A stretch of DNA of 64,000 nucleotides, from assembly GCA_037783415.1 (NCBI GenBank), contig JAZGTN010000164.1:1798001-1862000 (forward strand). Direction: 5' to 3'. The notes under the pieces are model-generated. The model was not told the DNA's origin. It ran no database searches and saw only the letters and a program-made list of their open reading frames with translations. The position numbers and the translations under genes are program-made. This DNA is from Leptasterias polaris. Its lineage: Eukaryota > Echinodermata > Asteroidea > Forcipulatida > Asteriidae. Positions 1 to 10,000 of this stretch are shown here, one piece after another. Positions within the stretch are counted from its first letter, which is position 1; the number at the start of each line of letters is the position of its first letter.

Positions 1-311
1 TGAGGCACAATTAGAATACATTATTTAAATTCGTACCAAAATATTTGTGAACCACCACGCTTCAATCATATTTTCTATGGACAGTTTGAACATATTTTTA
101 ATCAGTGTGTTTTGGTGACTTTCTTGTAAATGCCAACAGTCTTACAAAAATAATAATTATTTCTGAAGACAAGCGGAGGGAGTACACTGTTTGAAATGTC
201 AAAACTTACTCAGCTCTGCTTGTTTCCTTTCCTAGAAGAGATCCTGTTACACTAGTTTCCTTAATCCTCTGACAAATTTATTCAACTTTCTTAATTTTTC
301 ATGACTTCTAG

Positions 312-386
312 ATCCCCAAGGCAACCTACTATCTTGGTTCCCATGAGGACCCAATCAACTTCTCAAAGATGCTCAATGGCTCAGCG
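312..386 (+). CDS. Fibrillar collagen gene 1, C-propeptide exon (third from last)
   Basis: This phase-0 exon of 75 nt encodes 25 residues, starting IPKATYYLGSHED. It is bounded by a polypyrimidine tract plus CTAG acceptor and a GTAAG donor. It reads straight into the next exon to form the central part of a COLFI domain, the C-terminal propeptide that selects and trimerises fibrillar procollagen chains in the endoplasmic reticulum. Position and phase fit the Trp/Tyr-rich strand that precedes the conserved leucine-rich stretch. Bases 1-311 look intronic; the rest of the gene lies left of the window. Confidence 0.85.
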
Positions 387-710
387 GTAAGAATCATACT
401 ATTTCATCTTTATTAATTTTTTGTACAGAATGCTATTTTACGGGCTTCATCAGAAGAATGATTGTACACCCTCACAATCCTACTTGGAAGTAAATATCAG
501 AAGACTGTGAGACCCCATTTATATTTTTATTTTCTAAGCAGTGACTTTGGGTTTCTTTCCAACCCCAGGATTGACTTTGACTTTCTTTCCGATCTAAATA
601 TGAGAGCGACTGCAGCAAACAATAGTTATTGCATTTTCTTTTATTGTGATTTTAGGGACTTATTTTGTTCAGAAAATTCTCTGAATTGTATTCGGTAACT
701 GTTATTTCAG

Positions 711-935
711 ATCACCTACAGCGTTAAGCCCGTTCAGTTGACCCTCCTGCGTCTCATCTACTCCCAAGCCAAGCAGAATGTCACCTACCACTGCAGAAAC
801 TCTTTCGCTGTGCTTGACCGTAAGGACAGGACCAGCCGAGCCATTACACTGGTAGGACCCCAAGGTGTACAAATGAACATCAAGAGTACTAAGAACGATT
901 TGCAGTACGAAGTAGAAGGAACAGACGAGTGCCAG
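711..935 (+). CDS. Fibrillar collagen gene 1, C-propeptide exon (second from last)
   Basis: This exon of 225 nt encodes 75 residues in phase 0, between TTATTTCAG and GTAAAG. It contains the family hallmark NVTYHC, which is both an N-glycosylation sequon and a conserved cysteine of the COLFI domain. It is preceded by VQLTLLRLIYSQAKQ, which matches the conserved QLTFLRLLS-type segment of vertebrate and sea urchin C-propeptides. It ends in DECQ, carrying the next conserved cysteine. The assignment rests on family motifs and is firm; which alpha chain it is cannot be told. Confidence 0.95.
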
Positions 936-1541
936 GTAAAGAAATATCGTTTAACATTAAAGTAAAAGACACCTATTCTGTCTTAAGACACAGCTAGCAT
1001 TTGAATTTGTCAAAACTTCTTCCAGTCTTTCAAGTTGAGATTACAGTTATCTCTTATCTGCAGTTGGAAATCATACCAGAAAGTATGTGTTCAATTATTC
1101 AATCAATCAATCGTTAGATTTATGAGGGACCACTTCAAGGTCGTTACTCAGATCCTGTACAGTAAGGTCTTGAAAAGAAAAGGTATGATTAAAGCAAAGT
1201 TTTAAAAACGGCTATTGTAGGAGGTTTTCTGATGTCCGGTAGAAGATGATTCCACATCTTAGGTGCAGTGATAGAAAGGTCACGATCCTCCCAATTGCTT
1301 CTTGAAATGCAACGGGCTGAAGTTGGAGCAGGAACATCAATTCCGGCCAAGCTCTTTGATTACACTAACCAAAATGTGATGTCTTTGTACAAAATCACCA
1401 CACTGTGATAAAGACAATTTGCCACAAGATAGGTCACGTTCTTTGAGAAAGTGAGACCACTCCTGCTGGAGATATTCAGAATCCTTGGATGAAACCTACA
1501 GATGATTCATTTGTCCTCTTTCATTTTTGTTGCCTTTACAG

Positions 1542-1688
1542 GAGCATGACGACATTTGGAGAAAGACCACCATTGTCTACACAACCAAGAAGACCGAACG
1601 TCTACCCCTCGTTGACGTTGCTGTGATGGACGTCGGAGAAAGCAACCAACAATTTGGAATAAATGTTGGTCCTGTCTGCTTCTCATAA
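1542..1688 (+). CDS. Fibrillar collagen gene 1, terminal C-propeptide exon with stop
   Basis: This last coding exon opens after TTTACAG and encodes 48 residues ending in VGPVCFS and a TAA stop at 1686-1688. The sequence KTTIVYTTKKTERLPLVDVA followed by DVG and FG.NVGPVCF matches the end of fibrillar collagen C-propeptides closely, including the last conserved cysteine. Together the three exons give 148 residues of the COLFI domain with no frame problem, so this looks like a functional gene end. The gene lies upstream of and in the same orientation as a second fibrillar collagen gene. Confidence 0.95.
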   Translation, partial: EHDDIWRKTTIVYTTKKTERLPLVDVAVMDVGESNQQFGINVGPVCFS

Positions 1689-2496
1689 AAACATTTAAAA
1701 ACTGCCTAGTGTTGACTCTATTGCAGTGAAGAACGTATGATAATTGCAGCAAGTAGTTCATAGGGAAGACTTTGTTATAGGGTCAGTGTGTTGGTTCTTC
1801 CTGCTTTCACAGAGTCACGCTTTTAAAAATTGCTTTAAAATTAAACTTTATTAACGTTAGGTCAGAGTTGTACTGAATGTCATGGTGCTGTTTTTGATAT
1901 TATTAAAATACTGAACTATTTTGAATGAAAATGCGTATTTTATTGATCCCAAAATTTGTCTTTGAGGTAACAGTGGATGGGATAAGAATTGGTGCTAATT
2001 ACCACTTAGATTGTGTGTCTGCAGAGAGGTTGAATGGGAAAGTACATAATTGTTGTGTTTTGGGGGCCGGGGATTAACAATATTTCCATCCCATAGTTTT
2101 CAAAAAACACACCGCACAACCAACCTTTGAAAAAATTGTCAAGTTTACGGTGAAGACCAAAAAGAAACCCAGCTTTGTGAGGGATTTTGTGCTAGTTTAT
2201 AAAGGGCTTATTTCCATTGTGACAAATGTAAGCAACAGTTATTTGCAGGGTCTTCAAAATGAGATTTTTCTCCAAGTTTGATGGTATTTTCTGGCGGGGA
2301 TGAATTTCAGGAGGATTTGTACTGATGTAGTACTTGGGTCATCAGTGAGCTTTCAGTTTACTAATCTTGTACTTTGTCTTTAATGGAAAGAAAACGAAAG
2401 ATTGTCTGTTTGTTCTGATTTTTAATGGAAAACAAAATCTCCATATTGGGAAAAAAAAAAGAGGAAACTTTGTAATCATGCTGTTTGCTTTTGGAC

Positions 2497-2506
2497 AATA
2501 AATAAA
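2497..2506 (+). promoter_or_regulatory. Candidate proximal poly(A) signal, gene 1
   Basis: Two overlapping AATAAA hexamers (2497-2502 and 2501-2506) lie about 0.8 kb after the stop codon. They could end a short 3'UTR isoform. Confidence 0.4.
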
Positions 2507-3478
2507 ACAATTTTAAACGATGAGGCGTTGGACTTAGACCCCCAAAAAATCTCAAAGAAAATGATTTAAAGTTTGTTTTAAATGGTAATGATTCCTTGAA
2601 CGCCAATTGTATTCAATCATTTGAAAATGTACTAGACAAGAGACAGACTTCTCTTTGATGCAAACCTATTTTTATAATCTAAAACTGACATAATGTGAAA
2701 ATGTTCTGTTTTAAAAATCTTGTTGTTTACTTTGACAATGTGCCTTTTTATGATTGAAACACACTATGCAAACAGATTTCCCTTTCCTCTTTAGAATTTA
2801 ACAATGGAATTAATTCTTTGACTATTAGTTAGAGATATGATGAAAATCCATTATAAATCACTTTATTGACATAGCAAAATTTGGCCCGATTTCATTAAGT
2901 TTAGAAGTAGTTTTTAAAAAAGGCTTTAAAATAAACTTGCTGAGCAGAAATTATCATGGTTCCAGTCATTAACAGTGTACAGATGATGGAGTATTTGGCC
3001 AGTAACCTTTTTCTGATGGTCCCCCAATAACAAAGCTGTTGAACTGCAATGCTTGGTACCAATTTCAAGGCACTGTTTATCACCGGAGATCTATGCTTAT
3101 AATCTGTTACTGCCCAGATAATTCTGCACTTTTCAGGTCACTGTTGGCCCAGAATGCCAGAAATTTACCCTGCTTAGAAAATTTCATTGCTAAGCAAAAA
3201 AGTTGACTGAGGTACCAGTCACACCAACAGAAACTTATGAACTTTTGGCAGGTAAACATTTTCTTCTGAGCAAGTTTTTTCCGTGCGCTTTTCCAAGCCT
3301 TTCTTGTGCGCTTACACACTTCATAAAATCGGGCCAAGACCAGTCATGTATTTAATGGTTATAACTAGTAAACAGCCTTTTTGACAACTGGTTAAAAAGT
3401 GTTCTCTTTTACATTGGTGGTTTTTATGCTCATAGTTCAGCTTGTTCTTTGCTTTTGTGTCTGTGTTTGTATTTTTTA

Positions 3479-3488
3479 AATAAATAAA
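3479..3488 (+). promoter_or_regulatory. Candidate distal poly(A) signal, gene 1
   Basis: Two overlapping AATAAA hexamers (3479-3484 and 3483-3488) are followed within 30 bases by a GT-rich stretch (GAGATTTGTGTGGCTTTTT), the usual downstream element. This is the best candidate for the main 3' end of collagen gene 1. Confidence 0.55.
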
Positions 3489-4058
3489 GCTTCCCTATGT
3501 CAGAGATTTGTGTGGCTTTTTTCTTTTTCGTCTTTGTTTTAAAATGTTTATCTCAAACTTATGTATGGGCAAAGTAAGTTAAAATAAATAAAATTTGTGT
3601 AGAGCTTTTTTGAAAAAATTATTATAGCAAAAATATAAATGAAGGCTCGCATTTTTCATCCCATTGTGTTGGTAAGCTCGATTTCACAAAGCACTAAGAC
3701 TCAGCTTTAAGATGAGTTGCCATAGTGATTTGTGACATCACACTTTGCTAAACAATTAAGATTGATACACATTAAAAAATAAGATTAATTGTTCTATGTG
3801 AACTCAACCCCGAGTCACATATCTGCTGGGTCATAACATTGTTAGCTTCAGTGAAAATGGGACCTTGCCTACACATTTTAAAATACACGCGTAGAGGAAA
3901 GTGAAACTTAACAATAAACAAAAATTACGCTTTTGCCAGTTATAAGGTCTTCAGTTTCCCAGGTTTATTTCCATTGCAGCTTGATTGCTTTATTGGAAGT
4001 TAGTAGTGTGTAGGAGAGCAAACAACACAAACATATTCTTGTGACGGCTCAACTAAAC

Positions 4059-4244
4059 TGGCCCAATTTCAAAGGCGTGCTTAAGCACAAAAACTAGCTA
4101 AGCACAACAAAATTATGCTTACCAGAATAAGCTTAGTTACCAGAATAAGTGTAGCATCTTTGACAACTGGTATCCTGCTTATCAATATTGATGCTTAGAA
4201 CATTTTTTAAAGCAATATTTTCTGCTCTATGAAAAAGGGCCCAG
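4059..4244. repeat. Palindromic CCAATTTCATA-family repeat
   Basis: The copy opens with TGGCCCAATTTC and closes with the inverted form GCTCTATGAAAAAGGGCCC. Its interior has the family signature of AAGCACAAAAACTAGCTAAGC, TTACCAG and GGTATCCTGCTTAT. Better preserved copies lie at 23062-23260 and around the Ty3/gypsy element. Confidence 0.7.
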
Positions 4245-6854
4245 GTTAGAATGCAACTGCAGCCAGAGTGTGCCGAATATCAAGTTTGAAATTCCCGCCT
4301 TTTTCACCAGCCATGTGCTCTTGTGATGCGTCATTATGTATGCAGTTAAAGTTGACTCTTCTTATTAGTGGGAAGGAGGTGAATGTTCTTTCCATGCATT
4401 AAAGAAGCTTCTTATAGGATTAATAATTCAGCATGTATTTTAATGTAGGTGCTAATTCTTTATGTCCTGGCAACCCAATGCCCACCCTTATGCCCCCTTC
4501 CTAATTTGTTATGCCAAGAGGGGGGTGGGGCCCTCTATCTCGGAACTCTTGCCCCACCCCCAAATGAGATAGAGAAAATGCTCAAACGAATGGTTTGATA
4601 CAATAAATAGCCCCATCACCCATATGTCTTTTCCCGCTTGCCCCCTTTAGATGGATAGATTACTTTCCTTACACAGAAAACAAAGAAGAAAACAAACAAA
4701 CAAACACCCCCTTTTTGTCATTGTCCTTGGCCTAACTGAATCTTGGTTTTTTGGCCTAGCACACAGACCTGCCTTAAGCCCATGAACCAGTTGGTGTATT
4801 TCGTGTCTTTCCACGCAAATTTAAATTTTATTAACAGCACTGCCCAGTAGATTTGAGGTTTTGGGGCCTGCAGGTCAAACTTCAAATTTATAATAATTAT
4901 TGTGAGGAATTTGAAATCCCACTTAATCTAATTGCAAACGACAGGTTTTCCTGCTTGCCAGCTATAGAGCACTGCTCTGTGGAGATTCAGGTTGTTACTG
5001 ACCATGAAATTAGGACCTACAGGTCTTGACCTGTTGAGAGGTTGTCTTTGTGACCTTTTGATGTAAATACATGAACAGGTGACTCAATTGACCCTATATA
5101 TAAGTCGATCAAAACTCCCAGGACTGCCACGCCCCCACCCCCCCCCCCCCCCCCCACCCATGCCCTTGAAATGCAAGTAATGGGAGACTGCCACAAAGTG
5201 CCTCCCTTACTATTTTTTGGTTAAAAATACTAATTTTATATAAGATTTAACTAAACAGCTAACTTTTGCAAAATTTTTTTTGGGGGGGGGGGGGTGTCAC
5301 AAAGTTCAGTTCCAATAGGATATCGCTCACGTGCTCCACGCATTGCCATTCCCGTCATACAGTTCAAACAATCTGTTTTGATGGTCAGTGTGTGGTTTTT
5401 GGTTATACACCGACAGTGGGTTGCCGGTTGGTGTTTGTTGCTTTTGTTTGCGAGTTTTTTTTGTTCAGTTGTCGTCTGCTCGATTTTGTGATAAAATGCT
5501 GTGAAGCTCCAGTTGTTGGCAGCTGATATAGTGATGCACTTTTTATGGATGTCTTCCCAGGTTGGTTCAGCTTGTTTCAAAATAGTTCAAACTTCTTCTT
5601 GCTAATGAAACTAGGATTAAACTAAAACACATGGTCAGAACTTACTGGTCTAGTTCGTTGCGAATACAACAATTACATCCCTCCATCCTCCCGACGGTCA
5701 AAGATCTTACTTTTAAAATTATCGCACCTAAATTGAACTGGGCCAATCCACTTCATATTCAAGGAAACGAAGTTGATTGGCCATATTTATGGGGCTATTC
5801 TTATTATAACTCAGAGGTTTGTTCCGCTAGCTCATGAGCTGTCAGAACGAACCTTATCTCGGAGAAGAACTCAGCATGCATTGCAGGGTGATAGCCCCAA
5901 TTTAGGGGCAATCCACTCTGTAGAGTTGATTGGCCCTAATTTGGGGCTAGCAAGGTGAGTGTTGAAATATGGAGGAAGAAAATATTTCATCCTCCATGGT
6001 TGAACCATGATGGTTGAACATGTCTATAATATTGTCAGCCACGTAGCATAGTCAACTCAGTTTCAGGCCATCATGGGACCCATTTCGTAGGTGGGCTATG
6101 GAGTGGGCAATTGTTGTGTCTGGTTACATGTAGATCATGGAGGTATTCCTACCTCCATGGTTAGATGGTTCAAAAAAATCACTGCGACTCCTCCAAAGAC
6201 TGTCGACTAGTGAGATAGTCTTGTTACATAACCAGGCTTGATGCTTGTTTTTGAAAGATTTTTGTTTCTTCTTCTGCTTAGTAAAGGGCACCTCTATTAA
6301 TTTTTTTATGGGGAAATTGTAAACTTCTATTGACATTGAAGGGGCACCATGCAGGGCAATGAAGGCAATTACCTTCGTTGCTTTCTTGAACTTTGAATTG
6401 GGTACTACTGTGTGTGAGTAACACTAACAGTTTAGTAATGCTATTTTGTAGTTTGTTGAGCCTACTGACTGTCTGCTAAACTCTGCTAATTGGCAAAAGC
6501 TTGACAATATTTCTGCTGTCAAAGCTTAAACATGGAGCAAGGACCAGTGGTCTGATGTACATCAGAAACTTGGCATCTATTCTGACCGGTTAGCCCCAAT
6601 TGACCATTGTGAATCTCAAGTCAAAAGTCTACCGTAATTGTTTTGTGTTACAAGTATGTGCTTTCAATTAATTGAAAAGTATTCCTACTGCTCAGCAGTT
6701 AGACCCAGTAGCCAGTAGGCAGTATTGGGCGCTGTACTCCTCTTTTAAAATGTTTTACTTTGCAATGTTTTTTTGTTTTTGTTACTTGCACACTTTGTTT
6801 ATTTGCAGCAGCGGTGAATTTGATATTCGCCACGCAACGCAACACACTAGCGTA

Positions 6855-6906
6855 GCGATAATCGTAACCCTACATCCTTCCGACAGTGGAGGGTTACAAT
6901 TATCGC
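6855..6906. repeat. Short inverted repeat
   Basis: Arms at 6855-6871 and 6890-6906 (GCGATAATCGTAACCCT and its near-perfect reverse complement) enclose an 18-nt spacer. No function is evident. Confidence 0.5.
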
Positions 6907-7514
6907 AAATAGGAAAGAGTAGCCAAGTACAAAACATTTCTGCTTACCAGATCAAGGTTACCAGCCCCAAATACCATCTAGCATGTACCCTCTGTGACAG
7001 TTGGTATCCTGCTTATAATTTTTGTTTAGCAGAAATATGTTAAGCAATATATTTTCTGCTCGGTTATCATGAGCTCTATGAAATAAGACCAAGGATGGAC
7101 TCCTGCGTAAGAGGAAGTTCTAAGAAAAAGAAGTTGAAATTTCAAAAAGACGGGTACAGCGCCCTGCGTAAATAGGAAGAACAGAGGCCCAAAACCTTTG
7201 GGATTTATCAAGGAATAGAATATGATACAAACTGTTCAAGATAGAATCAATTGTTTTGTGGTTTTAGGCACATTTTATATAATTTTTATCAAGTTGCCAT
7301 GCACTGAACAAAACAGTGGCACATTGCATTATTAGCATTGTCCCCAAGATTGATAATTTCCTGTGTGCAAAGTTCAGTACGTATGTACCTTTTACTCAGC
7401 GGTGAGTGAACTTTTTTTTTCTTCTTAAGTGGGGATGTGTGCTGCAACTTTGTTATTGCTGCACAAGTTTGTTTTACCAAATCTCTAGCTGGCCTAACCG
7501 TACAATTCAAAGGA

Positions 7515-7604
7515 CCTGGGCCCAATTTCAGAGAGCTGCTTTAAAGCACAAAAAGTAGCTGAGCACAACACGATTTTGCTTAGTACAAGAATAAGGGTAC
7601 CAGC
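7515..7604. repeat. Left part of palindromic repeat split by the Ty3/gypsy insertion
   Basis: Starts CCTGGGCCCAATTTCA and runs to GGGTACCAGC, where the retrotransposon begins. Its right part resumes at 14494 and ends with TCTATGAAATTGG at 14620, so the element is interrupted rather than truncated. Confidence 0.85.
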
Positions 7605-9025
7605 TGTAATAATATGGACTATATCATTATGTGCGTAAGCTCACAGTGAGTAACACGCCCTGGAACTGTTTTATTGTGAGTTACTTTATGATGAACCAGA
7701 ATGAATAAAGAACCGCTCGACTGAACTAGCTGAGATTTAACAAGGAATATCAGCCTCTTATACTCAGACAAATAATAAAAGGGGGGAAAATACACCAACT
7801 GAATGACTTTTCCGCCACAGCTTGACACTGCATTTATTCAACGATGTAACACCACATTAAGAAATTGCAATTATAGAGAAAATTAGCCCTGGCAAGGAGC
7901 CGGATACCAAACACAGGGCAAACCGGCTAAACAGACAAACAAGACATTACGGTACACAACTCATTTACACATATAACATTAATTATGAACAACCATGCTC
8001 ATAAAACCACATTTAAGGACACCTCGTCCTACCACATAAAACACAATGGACACCTCGTCCATAACCATGTCTCACAACACACAAGAACAAAATGGGTCAC
8101 CTGACCCGGTTACAGGTCCCCTACCTGACCTCCACAGATGAACAACATGTAACACACCTTGCCTTACAAATAAACAATTGTAAACAACTTTAGTTGTAAT
8201 CCTACAACATCACAATTTTAGAAAGCCTATAATTATTATTCCCCAAGTTGGAACATACGAGGGGACATTAAAATAGCCCCAACGGTACCGAAGGGCACTA
8301 TAAATTAAAATTCATGAAGCTGTAACAAAAATACCAAATGCACTAAAGTTAACCACATTGGAATTTCCCGCAAGTTGGAAAGAACGAGGGGACAGGTAAA
8401 CTAGCCCCATCGAAACCGAAGGGCACTAGTGTTAAATAATTTTCCCAAATCGATTGATCTTAAAGTTATAACTACAGCTACAATTTTGTTAGAAATAGAC
8501 CAAGTTACTGTAATTTTTCTGCAAAACATGCCATCCTCACACACAGGAGTGGAGACCTGGGGAGGCGGAGGGCTGAAAGTGTTTCTCAACCAAAAGCTAT
8601 GACAAGAGTGATACCCCCTAACTTGAATTTCCACCTTGCATTCCCGCTTAAAAGAAATACGCCAATCTGATTGGTCTAAAAACTGAAGAAGATTAAACTT
8701 TTATCTCCCGTCTATCTCTGGATATAGCGCCCCCTGGAGATTGGCTGCCTGCCAATATCAAGGGACCCTCAAACTCTATATAAATAGCGCCACCAACCAG
8801 CTTGCTAATTTTTTGCACAAACACACACACCCACAACTGAGCATGCCCATAATGGGTGTACGCATGACCAAGTACACAAACTAATGCACCCGGCCAGGAC
8901 GCAACTGGATAATCTTTGTAGGCATGCAGCAGGGCGCAAGCTTGAATGTAAGTGCTGAGTATAAAACATTTTATCATTAAAATGATAAAATGAAATATCA
9001 TTTCAAATGGTCACATAACTTTACA
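7605..9025 (+). repeat. 5' LTR, enlarged by an internal 1237-bp segment
   Basis: Bases 7605-7757 match the first 153 bp of the 3' LTR without a difference that I can see, and 8995-9025 match its last 31 bp. Between them lie 1237 extra bases (7758-8994). It carries the same AATAAA signal as the 3' LTR. Confidence 0.85.
7758..8994. mobile_element. Extra segment inside the 5' LTR, possibly a nested insertion
   Basis: The segment is absent from the 3' LTR. It begins exactly at the junction with TTATACTCAG, whose reverse complement CTGAGTATAA occurs at 8955-8964; a 24-nt palindrome (8968-8991) then separates that end from the LTR tail. Inside are two related blocks (about 8240-8310 and 8350-8430: CAAGTTGGAA, CGAGGGGACA, TAGCCCC, CCGAAGGGCACTA) and a TATAAATA box near 8780. 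No target duplication is clear, so an internal deletion of the 3' LTR is an alternative. Confidence 0.5.
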
Positions 9026-9038
9026 TGGTGGCAGCGGT
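9026..9038 (+). promoter_or_regulatory. Primer-binding site of the Ty3/gypsy element (tRNA-Leu type)
   Basis: TGGTGGCAGCGGT directly follows the 5' LTR. It is complementary to the 3' end, with CCA, of animal leucine tRNAs whose acceptor strand ends CCGCTGCCA. The tRNA assignment comes from recalled tRNA-Leu ends, not from a search. Confidence 0.7.
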
Positions 9039-9320
9039 ATGAACCACGACACCGCAAGACTGGTGCGAAGGCGATAAGACAAATCGTCATGGTGAATTTA
9101 CCGATTGAAAAAATCAACGACAGCTAGCCGTTAGTATCTTCACGTACATGTACATGTACTATGTACAATACACATCCGTGCTACACACTCAGCCTAGCCT
9201 GGATGGATCACGCAGTCGCGCATAAATAACGCGTCGGTGTGGACATTGTGAAGAGGCCCAAACTTTCTGCTCCAGAAAAACTTTGCGATGCGCAATACCG
9301 CCACCAATCGATAGCCTTGC

Positions 9321-9378
9321 GCCATTAGATTGGTTCTCGTCCAGCTTCCGCCATTAGATTGGTTCTCGTCCAGCTTCC
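9321..9378 (+). repeat. 29-bp tandem duplication in the retrotransposon leader
   Basis: Two copies of a 29-bp unit beginning GCCATTAGATTGG lie head to tail in the untranslated leader before gag. Confidence 0.8.
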
Positions 9379-10000
9379 GGATGGATTGCATCTAGATAAG
9401 GTGGACTCCAAACGAACAATCGTCAAACAGTAACGTGAACGGAAAAAGAATTCTTCCGTATTCTTCAACAAGTTTGTCACGATTATTCCACCGTCAATTG
9501 GAAACTTCCTGACCTGAATCCTGCAGATGTGCCTATAGGCAACTACTGTACTATCTAATACCGTCGCCCGACAGACCCGACAGACCCTGGATCGGATTCG
9601 GAGGAAGGACACACCGCACGATCGAGTGATACCAAGTGACCGATGTGATATGAATAGTTCGTCATAAAGATGGAGCTACACTATATAACCACACTCCCAA
9701 ACATTAACTACACTTGGCATGCTTGGCAGAAGTTATTGATAAACAATTGACAGAACAGTGACTACAACAAATGAACAGTCGTTGACCTTGTCAGTGAACA
9801 GTAATATTGAATGAAAGGTATTCCATTTGCATTCTAGGACTCCAGTCTACTCAGTAGTTAGTACACGCCAGATACGTACTTGCTTTAACTTAAGTTATAT
9901 GTACTTAATAATAGTTAAGACTAGAGTAGGCCTAGACATTGGTCAATACTGACTGTATTATAAAATTACAGCAAAAGGGTATTCCCAACCACTGCTCAAA

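Larger units (their letters stand above)
1689..3510 (+). other. Probable 3'UTR of collagen gene 1
   Basis: The region after the stop is AT-rich and has no convincing coding potential. Two clusters of polyadenylation signals suggest a short and a long 3'UTR. The distal part (about 3095-3340) contains a degenerate copy, in reverse, of the palindromic CCAATTTCATA repeat that recurs in the window. The extent is an inference from the poly(A) signals. Confidence 0.5.
3511..7514. other. Intergenic, repeat-rich, no gene seen
   Basis: No open reading frame here resembles a known protein. The stretch contains a palindromic repeat (4059-4244), poly-C and poly-G runs at about 5140-5155 and 5280-5293, a hairpin at 6855-6906, and old partial copies of the same palindromic repeat near 6940-7085. 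Confidence 0.5.

Noticed and set aside
1507..1761. Minus-strand open frame across the last exon of collagen gene 1
   Set aside because: It is antisense to a well-supported COLFI exon.
5140..5293. Poly-C and poly-G runs, also at about 20370, 23884, 24741 and 29087
   Set aside because: These are simple homopolymers with likely length error; no biological claim is made.
5251..5580. Minus-strand 109-codon open frame next to a G-run
   Set aside because: It has low complexity at one end and no similarity or splice context, and overlapping frames exist on the other strand.
7758..8994. Solo LTR nested in the 5' LTR
   Set aside because: No TG...CA termini and no target duplication are present at its edges.
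8693..9001. Minus-strand open frame of 102 codons in the 5' LTR
   Set aside because: It has no recognisable domain, overlaps LTR sequence and begins in a palindrome.
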